Below are positions 1 to 10,212 of a DNA stretch of 64,000 bases, in pieces. The stretch's first letter is position 1. The number at the start of each line of letters is the position of its first letter. Origin of the DNA: Pristionchus mayeri (taxonomy: Eukaryota; Nematoda; Chromadorea; Rhabditida; Neodiplogasteridae); contig BTRK01000002.1 of assembly GCA_036245805.1 (NCBI GenBank), positions 37,740,661 through 37,804,660 on the forward strand, in the 5' to 3' direction. The position numbers and the translations under genes are program-made. The notes beneath the pieces were generated by a model. That model searched no databases. It was not told where the DNA came from and saw nothing but the letters and a program-made list of their open reading frames with translations.

Positions 1-451
1 TCGAAAATGTGGTTTTCGGGGTTGTTTTCGACGCTGATGACGATGGTCAGCTTCATTTTGCATAGTTGACCTCTAATAACGCGCTGCAGCGCGCTCTGAA
101 TCGACGACTTTTTCGGTTCATACTGTCGATTTCGATTAAAAGTTGCTCTAGAAACTTGAAAATTGAATTCTAGGGGTAATTTTTGATTCTCTACTCGCTC
201 AAGTACAAACCATCACCCTACGAGATCGTATTCATTGCTTTCGGCACCGGCTCTATGCTTAAACCTCAAAAGTGGAAGTCGCCAATTTCAGAGCACATAG
301 TACACCTTGTCCGTAGGCCAGAAAACATTTTTTGTTGAAATCTAATTCCGGTGATATGAGATATGATCATGTGAAGTTTTGAGATCCGAAATGGACCTGT
401 TCTTTCTATCCTCACCAAGGAACATGATTCCCTTTGTGTTCGCCCACTCCA

Positions 452-525
452 TTGCCGGAATGGCTCAATTTGTAACGCGTTCGCCTGGCGTATGTTCCAC
501 CGTGGGTTCGAATCCCCTCAGTTTT
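452..525 (+). other. tRNA-like (pol III promoter-like) unit
   Basis: The segment has a box-A-like TGGCTCAATTTG and, about 45 bases on, a box-B-like GGTTCGAATCC with the following CCCTC, in tRNA spacing. The 5' GCCGGAA has no matching 3' acceptor strand, so a functional cloverleaf is unlikely. It is best read as a tRNA-derived SINE head or tRNA pseudogene inside the palindrome. Confidence 0.5.
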
Positions 526-782
526 CTGATCTTTTGCGAAAATTCTATGAATCTTTCCGTGTGCTTTATTATAATTTCACTAAGATTATTGATTCGGAAA
601 GCTAATTGAATTTGGTGTATGACCAGTTTACAATATCGATTGGTATTTATTAGAAAGTAATAAATTGATGATAAATAACAAAAAGAAGGGAATTTTCGAG
701 TGCAACTAATTTCCATTACTGAAAACGGCAAGAAAATAGTGTCTTTAATCATACAAAGTTGTAAATAAATCAGCAAAAATAT

Positions 783-857
783 AGCAAAATGGAGGGGATT
801 CGAACCCGCGGTGGAACGTACGCCAGGCGAACACGTTACCAATAGAGCCATTCCGGC
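783..857 (-). other. tRNA-like unit, inverted copy
   Basis: On the minus strand this repeats the unit at 452-525 with better boxes: TGGCTCTATTGG (A) and GGGTTCGAATCCCC (B). As in the partner, the acceptor stem does not pair well. A third partial copy of the A-box half lies at about 860-888. Together they suggest a tRNA-derived promoter duplicated within the palindrome. Confidence 0.5.
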
Positions 858-1358
858 AAGGGAATGGCTCTATTGGTAACGTGTTCGCGAACACAAAGGG
901 AATCATGTTCCTTGGTGCGGATAGAAAGAACTGGTCCATTTCGGATCTCAAAACTTCACGTGATCATATCTCATATTACATCTCATCTCAAAACTTCACG
1001 TGATCATATCTCATATCGAATTAGATATCCACAAAAATTGTTTTCTGGCCTACGGACAAGGTGTACTATGTGCTCTGAAATTGGCGACTTCCACTTTTGA
1101 TGTTTAAGCATAGAGCCGGTGCCGAAAGCAATGAATACGATCTCGTAGGGTGATGGTTTGTACTTGAGCGAGTAGAGCATCAAAAATTACCCCTAGAATT
1201 CAATTTTCAAGTTTCTAGAGCAACTTTTAATCACAGTATGAACCGAAAAAGTCGTCGATTCCGAGCGCGCTGCAGCGCGTTATTAGATGTCAACTATGCA
1301 AAATGAAGCTGACCATCGTCATCAGCGTCGAAAACAACCCCGAAAACCACATTTTCGA

Positions 1359-2421
1359 AAAATTGATGTGCCAAGTCCTCCCTGAATTGCCCGAGCCTTA
1401 GAAATACGGCGTCATATAGTCGAGTTGAAATTTTCATTGTTAACGATTAGGCATCTTATCAAATGTCTCTCTATCTGCTCGTTTGCCATTCGACACCGAA
1501 CTTCTTTATCTTTTTATTAATGTATTCATTTAATGGTTTGAAAATTGGAAAGTAATATGAACAACTATCCAACCTCACAATTAATCAATCGTAAACCGCT
1601 GTTATAATTTGTATTCTCATTTAATAGCTAACTCGTTCGTTAGAAAGTCCGTGAAGGAAGCTACTTCTCTAACCTATGCTTACGAGGGCGTCCTTATCAA
1701 GAAAACGTTCTTCATTGCAACATTTATGCTAACCCGTCGTTTCATCGAAATAGCATTAACTTTGTTGGTAACAGAAGCTCTAAGAAGACACCTAAGAAGA
1801 TTGTCAATTCGCATACGCATAAAAATTGCCCTTGCACAAAATTGCACATGCCCTTCTGTTCAGTCGCTTCGAGTGATCCGATTTCGGATGATTTATGATT
1901 AATGAAATTCTATCACAGTGCTCATCATTACAGTCCTGTTATGCTTCGAAAAGAACATATTTTACATTTAAATAATAAGATATCGATTGTATTAGGATCT
2001 GGCCACGCCACCATTCACACTCGGCGCACCACCAACTTCACCACCTTTTTCAACGTGTTCACATTTTGGCCAAGTTTTCTTTATCTTGCCGCTACGTGTT
2101 GTTGTTTTAGCCTTCTACTTTATAAAAATTTTGTTAATCGCGTTAGTTAACTAATTTCGGTGTTAGTTTGATAATAGTTTATTCGCATGTCATCCCTTTT
2201 CAGCCCTGTTCAGCTTTCGACCGCTCATTTACCTAATTTTTTGTCTCTTGGAGTTGGGTCTGGTCTCAATAAATGGTTTATCGTTTCCTGAATCAGTTTC
2301 GATGCGTTTTCTACGTCGGAATTATTATGGGAAGCAAGCATAGCGCAACAATCATAAACATTGCCGATCTGTTAATTGTTCCCAAAATCAAGTGTTCTTA
2401 TTTACTAATTTTAGATTTATT
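1359..2421. other. Intergenic, no supported gene
   Basis: AT-rich sequence with short open frames of atypical composition and no splice-site pattern that joins them. No RNA gene or repeat was recognised here. Confidence 0.4.
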
Positions 2422-2850
2422 ATGGCCAATAAACTACATGAAGGTGAAGAAAGCAGTGAGGTATGCTGAATTCTAAGCGTAATGTTCTTGAAGGGGACCA
2501 AATTTCTTGGAATTGAATCTATTCTGTTTTAGGTTACATGTGAGGATTTTGCGGAAGCTATGATATCCGTTCTGTCGGCGTATGTAAGTTTTCTTATCAT
2601 TGTTTGCTCGAGAAACGAGATTATCTTAAATGATAATGTAATCCGTTGTTCTAACATATTTCAGACCTGTCCTTTCTCTGAAAAAATCGGCCTATTGCGT
2701 TCTTTCATGAACCTATGATGGCATCGATCTGGATATTCTGCCGGCTGAGTCGGAGGTATTATATTTATTGTTGGTTGACAACGCAAAGGGATTTAGCCCA
2801 GTTGATTGAAAAACTGCGAGTCCGGGTGATAGATTTTCTACTTGATTAAG

Positions 2851-3003
2851 CTTAGGGTTCCGGAATTGGGCGTAATTGGGCATATTTTGAATCATTTTCA
2901 GATATGTTACATGTGCTCTATATAAGCATACTATATGTTGCACATGAAACATCCGAAAATGATTCAAAAGATGCCCAATTACGCCCAATTCCGGAACCCT
3001 AAT
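2851..3003. repeat. Stem-loop MITE (about 150 bp)
   Basis: The two ends are near-perfect reverse complements (TTAGGGTTCCGGAATTGGGC against GCCCAATTCCGGAACCCTAA), with a partially paired centre. The core (ACATGTGC ... GCACATGAAAC) resembles the stem cores at 16889-17246 and 34869-35013. No coding capacity. Confidence 0.75.
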
Positions 3004-3246
3004 TAAGCTCGCTCACTGTGATCTATTATCTTCCCATAGTGATGCTTGTGGGAAAAATAACAAAGCCTCCCATAGAATATTCAATCTTATAAAATTGTGA
3101 GCTCAGATTTTGCGTTGAAAGTGCCGCGAGGTTATTTTGGTTTTCTGTTGTTCAGCCGGGGCGCCCATTGTATCATGTACGCAACAACCGTATTGAAAAC
3201 ATCAATACTTATAATCATTGCTATTTCTCATAGCATTTCTTGCTAG

Positions 3247-5382
3247 TCATTGGTATTTCTGGACTGTCTGGACATTGGCCGGTTTGAGTTTGACTCCGAC
3301 CATCGCCTTGTCCGGATGTGCCTCTCCCTCCCTGGCAAGATGAGGCAGAAAAGATGCAGGGAGCGGTTAGATTTCGATCGATCTGCTTTTACTGCCAACG
3401 CATCCCTTCTCGCGTCACTGCCCCTTGCCCGCCCCAGTTCTGCCGCCGATGCCTACTCTACGGTCAAGGCTTTCACGGAGACCGCGGCAATGAACTGTTG
3501 GAGGAAGCGCCAATCCCCGCCTTGGATCTCGAGTGGAACACGGAAGCTCCTAGCGATAAGGCATCAATTGCAATCCAATTCCCAAGGAACTTCCCAATGA
3601 TCCTACTCAGTTGCCTGTAAAGCTGCCCGGACGAGTCTCGTCGATGACATCAGGAAGCGAAAGGAGGCACAAGCACGGAAAGCAGCAACCATGGGAAGGA
3701 GCATCGTGAAGAGTCTGCACACCTCAAAGAAGCGCCTCCTCGTCCCCGACCCTGTCACTGGTGCTCTCTCTCAAGCAGCCACCGAGACAGCTGTCCAGCG
3801 CTTCTTCGAGGATCTCTACACCCCTGCAGTTCAGGTCCCACTCACAATCCCCCCTCAACCACCCGATCCTCTTCCGCCCTTCCTACCCGATGAGATCAGC
3901 GAAGCGATGTCTCTACTCAAGTGTGGTCACTCCCCCGGGTCGGATGGCATTCTCCCTGATATGCTATTCCACTCGCGACACCACCTCGCCCCCATCATCG
4001 CTGATCTCCTCAACTATCTGGTAGAAGATGGAGCCGTCCCACGCGATTTGACCGAAGCAGTGGTTACTCTTCTGCACAAGAAAGGAGATCCCACCAACGT
4101 CGGAAACTTCCGCCCCATCTCCTTGCTCACCGTAACCCTGAAAACTATGACCAAGGCGATTCTGAAAAGACTCGAGGCGGTGCTCGAAGAGACTGAGTCG
4201 CCCACCCAAACCGGCTTCCGGAGCGGGTATAGCACCCTCGACAACCTGCACTCCATCAAGCAGGTCGCAGAAAGGACCTCGGAATATGGTATCCCGGTCT
4301 ATTTCGCATTCGTCGACTTCAAGAAAGCATTCGATTGCGTGGAATGGGGTGCATGTTGGCAAGCCCTCTACTCGTTCGGAGCCCATCCTACCCTCGTCCA
4401 CCTGCTGCGCCGCATCTACGAGTCTTCCTCTACACTCATCAGAGTAAACGAGGAACTCGTACCAGTCACTGTGCGTAGAGGAGTCAGGCAAGGGGATACC
4501 CTCTCCCCTCGTCTCTTCAATGCAGTGCTTCGCTCAGCCATGAATGACATCGACTGGGAGAACGACGGGATTCGAATTGATGGAAGGAATTTTTGCCACT
4601 TGGAATACGCCGATGACGTAGCTCTTGTTGCGAAGTCTCGCCCGGAAATGGAGAGAATGCTGAAAAAGCTGATGGACGCTTCCAGTAGAGTTGGTCTCGA
4701 GGTGAATTCAAATAAGACCAACCTACTCACCTCCTGTACAACAACCCGAAATCCAATAATTATCGACAATCTACAGTTCGATTTCGTTGAATCAGCCACC
4801 TATCTCGGAGGGAAGATTAGTCTCCCACTTGATCACTCTGACGAGATCGAACACAGGATTCGACTAGGGTGGTTCGCCTGGAGCAAGCTATCCTATCTAC
4901 TGTCCTCCCGCCTTCTACCCATCAAGACTAGGAGAAGAGTCTTCGAGAGCTGCGTCACGGCTACTGTACTCTACGGAAGCGAAGTTTGGGCACTGAGGGC
5001 GAGTGAGAAAGAACGGCTGAGTGTTACCCAAAGAAAGATGGAGAGGAAGATGTTGGGAGTCACGCTGAAAGATCGCTGGAGGAATGAACGCGTGCGCTTG
5101 ATCACGAAGCTGAGGGATTGGATCGAGGAAGAACTGAAAAGGAAAGCGCGCTGGGCCCTCAAGGTCAGAAGAATGGGACTAGAGCAGTGGAGCCGCGCCA
5201 CTACGGTGTGGACGCCATACAATAGGAAGCGCCCCCCCCTGGGAAGCCTCATGTACGATGGAGAGATGATTTGACCCGAGCTATTGGCAAACACTGGTGG
5301 AATGCAACTTATGAAGAGTACCGCCCCATCCTCATCTGAGCACCTATTGCCTGACATGATAAATTGATTGATTGATTGATTC
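3247..5382 (+). mobile_element. RTE-clade non-LTR retrotransposon, 5' truncated
   Basis: The element starts inside the apurinic-type endonuclease domain: FDSDHRLVR, the terminal SDHR motif, at about 3292-3320. It runs through the linker and reverse transcriptase to a 3' tail of TTGA repeats (about 5363-5381), typical of RTE elements. There is a single in-frame stop at 3598-3600; otherwise the frame is open to 5274. It sits inside the gene remnant 2422-5528. The endonuclease start is missing, consistent with ordinary 5' truncation by target-primed reverse transcription. Confidence 0.9.
3691..5274 (+). CDS. RTE-type reverse transcriptase (endonuclease truncated)
   Basis: A 527-codon open frame with the RT motifs in order: GSDGILPDML; NFRPISLLT; TQTGFRSGYSTLDN; FVDFKKAFD (first catalytic Asp); RGVRQGDTLSP; YADDVAL (the YADD catalytic pair); and NSNKTNL. 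The C-terminal part (VLYGSEVWALRASEK, QRKMERKMLGVTLKDR) matches the usual RTE tail. The same frame extends upstream to 3250 with one stop, so the ATG at 3691 is not the ancestral start. The catalytic residues are intact but the endonuclease is not, so the copy should be inactive on its own. It is fairly young, judging by the long intact frame. Confidence 0.9.
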   Translation: MGRSIVKSLHTSKKRLLVPDPVTGALSQAATETAVQRFFEDLYTPAVQVPLTIPPQPPDPLPPFLPDEISEAMSLLKCGHSPGSDGILPDMLFHSRHHLAPIIADLLNYLVEDGAVPRDLTEAVVTLLHKKGDPTNVGNFRPISLLTVTLKTMTKAILKRLEAVLEETESPTQTGFRSGYSTLDNLHSIKQVAERTSEYGIPVYFAFVDFKKAFDCVEWGACWQALYSFGAHPTLVHLLRRIYESSSTLIRVNEELVPVTVRRGVRQGDTLSPRLFNAVLRSAMNDIDWENDGIRIDGRNFCHLEYADDVALVAKSRPEMERMLKKLMDASSRVGLEVNSNKTNLLTSCTTTRNPIIIDNLQFDFVESATYLGGKISLPLDHSDEIEHRIRLGWFAWSKLSYLLSSRLLPIKTRRRVFESCVTATVLYGSEVWALRASEKERLSVTQRKMERKMLGVTLKDRWRNERVRLITKLRDWIEEELKRKARWALKVRRMGLEQWSRATTVWTPYNRKRPPLGSLMYDGEMI

Positions 5383-5797
5383 TTCCGTATATTTTCATCA
5401 GCGTATTTTCTCTAAGCTCATTTTCAAACATATTTCAGAATTAAAAAAGCTACAATCTTCCTAAAAGACTTACAAGTTATTGCTGATTCGGATACCTCAA
5501 TTACTGAAGTGAAGATCACAATGGATCGGTAAGTTAAGCTTGGAAACCGCTTTATTATTTTATTACGATTGGCCCTAAAGTTATAATCTCTAAACGATGG
5601 CTCATATCAGGTCTCTCACGAGAGAGTCGGGACAAAAAGGGCGTTTTCTGTTGACATTCAAATTTCCGAAAATCTTGGTTTTCCTGCCCCTAGATCGTAG
5701 AAACGCGAAGTTCCCGAGGGAGCGGTAGAGAGAGTTGATTTCTAACGCACGCGCTTTCTAGTCGGGCCGGGTGAGAGACAACCGGGAATGGAGAGGG

Positions 5798-6273
5798 TCA
5801 CTGAAGGGGGAATTGCTCGGCCATCGCCGTGATCACCGCATGGAAGAGATGCCCCTGCTCTTGACGAATGTTGAAGATGGTGGCAACGATATGCTACGGT
5901 AGCTGGATGCGGTGGGTTCCGAAGCGGACTTGTGCGGAAGCTTGAGGCGCTGCCAGAGACCCTCGATGGTGTTAGTGCAGGCCCCCGACTTTCTATCTTT
6001 GAAGGTCATCGAAAGGTTAACATGTAGATGCTTGAATTGCCGAGGCAGTCAGAGTGGATGGTAGTACCATCCGCGATGAGGCGCTCGATCTATGAGATCA
6101 GAGCGGGAGCGTCCCTTTTCGCAACCGCCACCGCGAAACAGCGAGTCTTCGCCCCCCCCCTCACTCCCAAAGATCCAAACTTGTGATGCCATCCTCTTCC
6201 CGCGGCTGTACTTCCGCGTCGAGATCGCCGACTCGTCGATCTCCGCCATAGATTGAATAGTCATCTTGCGCAA
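5798..6273 (-). pseudogene. Merlin / ISXO2-like DDE transposase relic
   Basis: The minus strand reads EIDESAISTRKYSRGKR (first catalytic Asp and family-typical RKYxRG), then after a poly-C frameshift near 6152-6160 GTTIHSDCLGNSS (second Asp), then CTNTIEGLWQRLK (third acidic residue in the NTIEG context), and ends AMAEQFPLQ with a stop at 5798. These are the hallmarks of the ISXO2/IS1595-like DDE domain found in eukaryotic Merlin transposons. At least two frameshifts break it. The reading frame is cut three bases before the palindrome at 6276. Terminal inverted repeats for the element itself were not identified. Confidence 0.7.
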
Positions 6274-6275
6274 AT

Positions 6276-9097
6276 AATATAAAAATTTTAAGAACTTTTT
6301 TTTTGAGAAAAACGTGCCGCTTTCTGAAGATTATGATTATTCTCGAAGCCCAATCCAATCCTCGCACAAGTCAGGAGAGAAACTGTTGAGTTTCAGAATC
6401 GAATTCGAAAGGGGATATGTTTCAAAAATGTATCAAGTTTTTGAGCATGCTCTTGAGTGGGGGCGGGGATTGTGGATCCATCGGTGTATCACTTTTTATC
6501 GTTTGCTCATCGCCGGGTAAAATAAACGTACCAGCCAATAATAACGTGACAATCGGATTTTGAGATTGCGGCAAGTTTTTTTTAGCGGTAGCACGTTTTC
6601 CCATAACGGGGCCACGCTTGTATTTATTCATTTTTCGAGACCGATAGTGTGATGACGAATATTCAATGTATTTGCTAATGGAGGGTAAGTTTTTTGACAT
6701 GTCGCCAATCTTCGGCTGCATCTCATTGTCCACCATGCAGATTTCACGGAAAAAAACTAAAAAGGGAAGCGTAATGCTGGGTGCTAGCGGACTCTCTCTG
6801 ATCTACACGATACCTCGTCGGTAGAATCAGCGAGAGAGTGTGGGTAATGAGAAGAGCACCGAAGGCGTTTCCACCTGTATCCTGGTCAGACAGGTTTAAG
6901 AACAGCCTTGAGATACATCTGGTGCTGTATTTCTTGCAGTCCATTCGGGAGGGGCATAGCAGAGACCGGATGTGATATCAGATGTCCAGAAACATCTCAA
7001 ACTGAGCCCTAGTAATGCCCTTGACGAACAGCTTGTCCGTGTTAACTAACGCTGTGAGAGTGTAAAGAGAGAAACAGACCTTTCCATTTTAGGCCCATTT
7101 TTGGTGCAATATGCCTGTCCAATTTGTATCAGGATTGGATGAAGCTCGACTCTATTCTGAGAAGGGAGGGATAGAAGGGACGCGGGAAGGGAGGGGCGAG
7201 GGGTGGCCTAGTGAGGGGAGAGGGGAGAAAGGGGTGGGGCCTGGCGCGGAAGTAGGAAAATGACGAAGAAGAGAAGAGAGCCAGACTTTTTCTAGGCTTA
7301 TACGAATGAATTTGGAGCATATTGTTCATTTCTCACTTTCGCGATCATTGCAGCAGAAGCATGGTCGACCAGTTGTTTTTCATACTCAATCACTGAAGTT
7401 TTTACAGTTTGTAGAGCTGGAAATTCTACACATACCATATTTGTTGTTAATTGTATTTCTATGGCCCTGTAACATTCCCAAGTCGATGAAAAACTTGCTC
7501 GGGCTGCATTGTTGTGAAATGTAATACTCCGCGTTCGAATCTCAGCCATGAGAAACACTTTTTTGCCGTAATTTTTGTTTAGTCGTCTCACCCCTAATAC
7601 AGCCAAGCCTCTTTTTTGATAAAATTACGTTGTAAACAAATGTCTGCCATGGCTGGAGTTCGAACTTGCGACTTACAGTATTCAGTTGCAGTGTGGGTGA
7701 ATGGTGCAGCCCGTTGTGGATTTTTCGTCGGCTTGGGAATGTACCAGTACCACGGAGATAAAATCACCAAAAATATGGTATTTGCATAATTTCTTGCTCC
7801 AAAAAGTGGGATAGTGTTGAGAGAAATCACTGCACGAGTATGAAAATAAATTTAAAAAAATGGTTGACGATGCTTCTGCTTTTTCATCGACTTGGGAATG
7901 TTACAGGGCCATAGAAATACAATTAACAACAAATATGGTATGTGTAGAATTTCCAGCTCTACAAACTGTAAAAACTTCAGTGATTGAGTATGAAAAACAA
8001 CTGGTCGACCATGCTTCTGCTGCAATGATCGCGAAAGTGAGAAATGAACAATATGCTCCAAATTCATTCGTATAAGCCTAGAAAAAGTCTGGCTCTCTTC
8101 TCTTCTTCGTCATTTTCCTACTTCCGCGCCAGGCCCCACCCCTTTCTCCCCTCTCCCCTCACTAGGCCACCCCTCGCCCCTCCCTTCCCGCGTCCCTTCT
8201 ATCCCTCCCTTCTCAGAATAGAGTCGAGCTTCATCCAATCCTGATACAAATTGGACAGGCATATTGCACCAAAAATGGGCCTAAAATGGAAAGGTCTGTT
8301 TCTCTCTTTACACTCTCACAGCGTTAGTTAACACGGACAAGCTGTTCGTCAAGGGCATTACTAGGGCTCAGTTTGAGATGTTTCTGGACATCTGATATCA
8401 CATCCGGTCTCTGCTATGCCCCTCCCGAATGGACTGCAAGAAATACAGCACCAGATGTATCTCAAGGCTGTTCTTAAACCTGTCTGACCAGGATACAGGT
8501 GGAAACGCCTTCGGTGCTCTTCTCATTACCCACACTCTCTCGCTGATTCTACCGACGAGGTATCGTGTAGATCAGAGAGAGTCCGCTAGCACCCAGCATT
8601 ACGCTTCCCTTTTTAGTTTTTTTCCGTGAAATCTGCATGGTGGACAATGAGATGCAGCCGAAGATTGGCGACATGTCAAAAAACTTACCCTCCATTAGCA
8701 AATACATTGAATATTCGTCATCACACTATCGGTCTCGAAAAATGAATAAATACAAGCGTGGCCCCGTTATGGGAAAACGTGCTACCGCTAAAAAAAACTT
8801 GCCGCAATCTCAAAATCCGATTGTCACGTTATTATTGGCTGGTACGTTTATTTTACCCGGCGATGAGCAAACGATAAAAAGTGATACACCGATGGATCCA
8901 CAATCCCCGCCCCCACTCAAGAGCATGCTCAAAAACTTGATACATTTTTGAAACATATCCCCTTTCGAATTCGATTCTGAAACTCAACAGTTTCTCTCCT
9001 GACTTGTGCGAGGATTGGATTGGGCTTCGAGAATAATCATAATCTTCAGAAAGCGGCACGTTTTTCTCAAAAAAAAAGTTCTTAAAATTTTTATATT
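6276..9097. repeat. 2.8 kb palindrome with near-identical 1.2 kb arms
   Basis: The left arm 6276-7492 and right arm 7881-9097 are reverse complements along their whole length. Open frames of 104, 66 and 66 codons occur identically in both arms, so divergence is minimal. The 388-base spacer contains a degenerate extra copy of the inner arm (about 7715-7795) and two TTCGAA-type tRNA-box-B-like motifs (7532-7548; 7655-7670, reverse). No transposase is recognised. The mirrored open frame at 6422-6736 (-) and 8637-8951 (+) is unassigned. It could be a young foldback element or an assembly hairpin. Confidence 0.85.
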
Positions 9098-10212
9098 CGG
9101 GCGATTGGAAACAGCGCTCTTTGCACACCCTTTTCCCGGTTTTAAGTTTTTTTTAATTTGCAAATGGTGGTCCCTAATACAAATTTAAAATTTTTTACCA
9201 CCCATATAGTCTCTCTTTTGATTCCAATTAAATTTACTCTGCAATGAGGAGCAACGTAGTTCTGCTCATTGCACTTCTTTTCTCATGTAAGCTCGTGGGT
9301 GAAATGCATCTGTGGACCATTATAGAGTTATTTTGAAACTTAAAAGGTTCAATCCTCGTTTGATCACTTCGTTAGACAATCTTGATAGAGAGAGAGAGAG
9401 AGCTTTTATCAGGGAACAGTCATCATCCGAAATATTTAATGAGTGTACAATAAGATCAAAGGTCAAATAGCAAGGATCAGAAAACAAATATCGCCCTTGT
9501 CAGCTCTTCGCGCCCAAGCTGCCGTCCCCTTCCCTGATGACGTGGTGGAGCTGCTACGACAGCTCATGTCCATACCCTCCAACATCAGAGAGGAAAGTAA
9601 GTGATTTTTTGTTAATGTTTTAATAGGTGATTGACCTGACTCGCATTGACTCTCTCCTTTATTCTATCGAATAGGGGTGCAGTGAAGCAAAAATCGAATG
9701 TCTGTTTATTCAACTGGGATAGGCTGTCTTGCGGGCTCGACTATTGAATATTTGCATTTCCTTACTGATTAGCTGTGCTTTGAAACCATCCGACACAAGA
9801 GAGGAGGGCCAGTATTTGTTCTATTATTTTTTATCGAGACGGTACAAATCGCATTAACTTTATCCGTTTCTTCACCGAATAGAGTTCTCGTGAAATACGT
9901 CAAAAAATTTGGTTCCAGCTCCATTTTCGTTTTATTCAGCTATGATAGAAGAAGTTTTCACGCGTTAGAAATTAGTATATAATTGATTAATTAAAGGTGA
10001 CGCCGTCGACTACCTCGTCGCCGGGCTGGAGGCTGAAGGATGGTCAGGAATTCTTACTTATTTTAAATCAGCTTAAAATTTAATTGGAATCAAAAGAGAG
10101 ACTATATGGGTGGTAAAAAATTTTAAATTTGTATTAGGGACCACCATTTGCAAATTAAAGAAACTTAAAACCGGGAAAAGGGTGTGCAAAGAGCGCTGTT
10201 TCCAATCGCCCG
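9098..10212. mobile_element. TIR-bounded segment carrying 5' exons of an M20 peptidase
   Basis: The terminal inverted repeats are about 136 bp (9098-9233 against 10076-10212), beginning CGGGCGATTGGAAACAGCGC on both sides and differing at few positions. The interior is almost entirely the first three exons of the M20 peptidase described next. The left end abuts the palindrome ending at 9097 exactly. No transposase lies inside. It may be a Pack-type non-autonomous element that captured exons, or MITE sequence inserted in inverted copies around them. A target-site duplication was not found. Confidence 0.6.

Larger units (their letters stand above)
1..1358. repeat. Long inverted-repeat element with tRNA-like units in its loop
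   Basis: Bases 1-445 reappear as reverse complement at about 886-1358. Identity is high, broken by small differences and a tandem duplication of about 38 bases in the right arm (about 951-1014). The left end coincides with the window edge, so the element may start earlier. The loop holds two tRNA-like units in opposite orientation, listed separately. No convincing protein-coding region is present; the short open frames are mirrored in both arms. This looks like a non-autonomous foldback or SINE-derived palindrome. The arms are seen directly; the class is inferred. Confidence 0.8.
2422..5528 (+). pseudogene. Unrecognised gene fragment, interrupted by a retrotransposon
   Basis: Exons join in frame: ATG 2422-2460, then 2533-2583 and 2665-2755, each with GT/AG sites. 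They read MANKLHEGEESSE, then VTCEDFAEAMISVLSAY, then TCPFSEKIGLLRSFMNL. The third exon reaches a stop at 2716-2718, yet the +1 frame continues sensibly (DGIDLDILPAESE) to a good donor at 2756, so one frameshift is implied. A further coding-like exon at 5439-5528 (KKATIFLKDLQVIADSD onward) has good sites on both sides. Between them lie a stem-loop MITE (2851-3003) and an RTE element. I do not recognise the family. It is probably a decaying or disrupted gene; a real intron with insertions cannot be excluded. Confidence 0.45.

Noticed and set aside
379..951. Mirrored open frames of 60-130 codons in the first palindrome
   Set aside because: They arise from the inverted repeat, overlap on both strands and contain the tRNA-like boxes; no splice or codon evidence supports a protein.
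3964..5357. Minus-strand open frames opposite the RTE reverse transcriptase
   Set aside because: Shadows of the strongly coding plus-strand frame with clear RT motifs.
6422..8951. Identical 104-codon frames in both arms of the 2.8 kb palindrome
   Set aside because: They are sequence-identical because the arms are; composition is low in family signal and nothing is recognised. Kept as an unassigned frame within the repeat, not as a gene.
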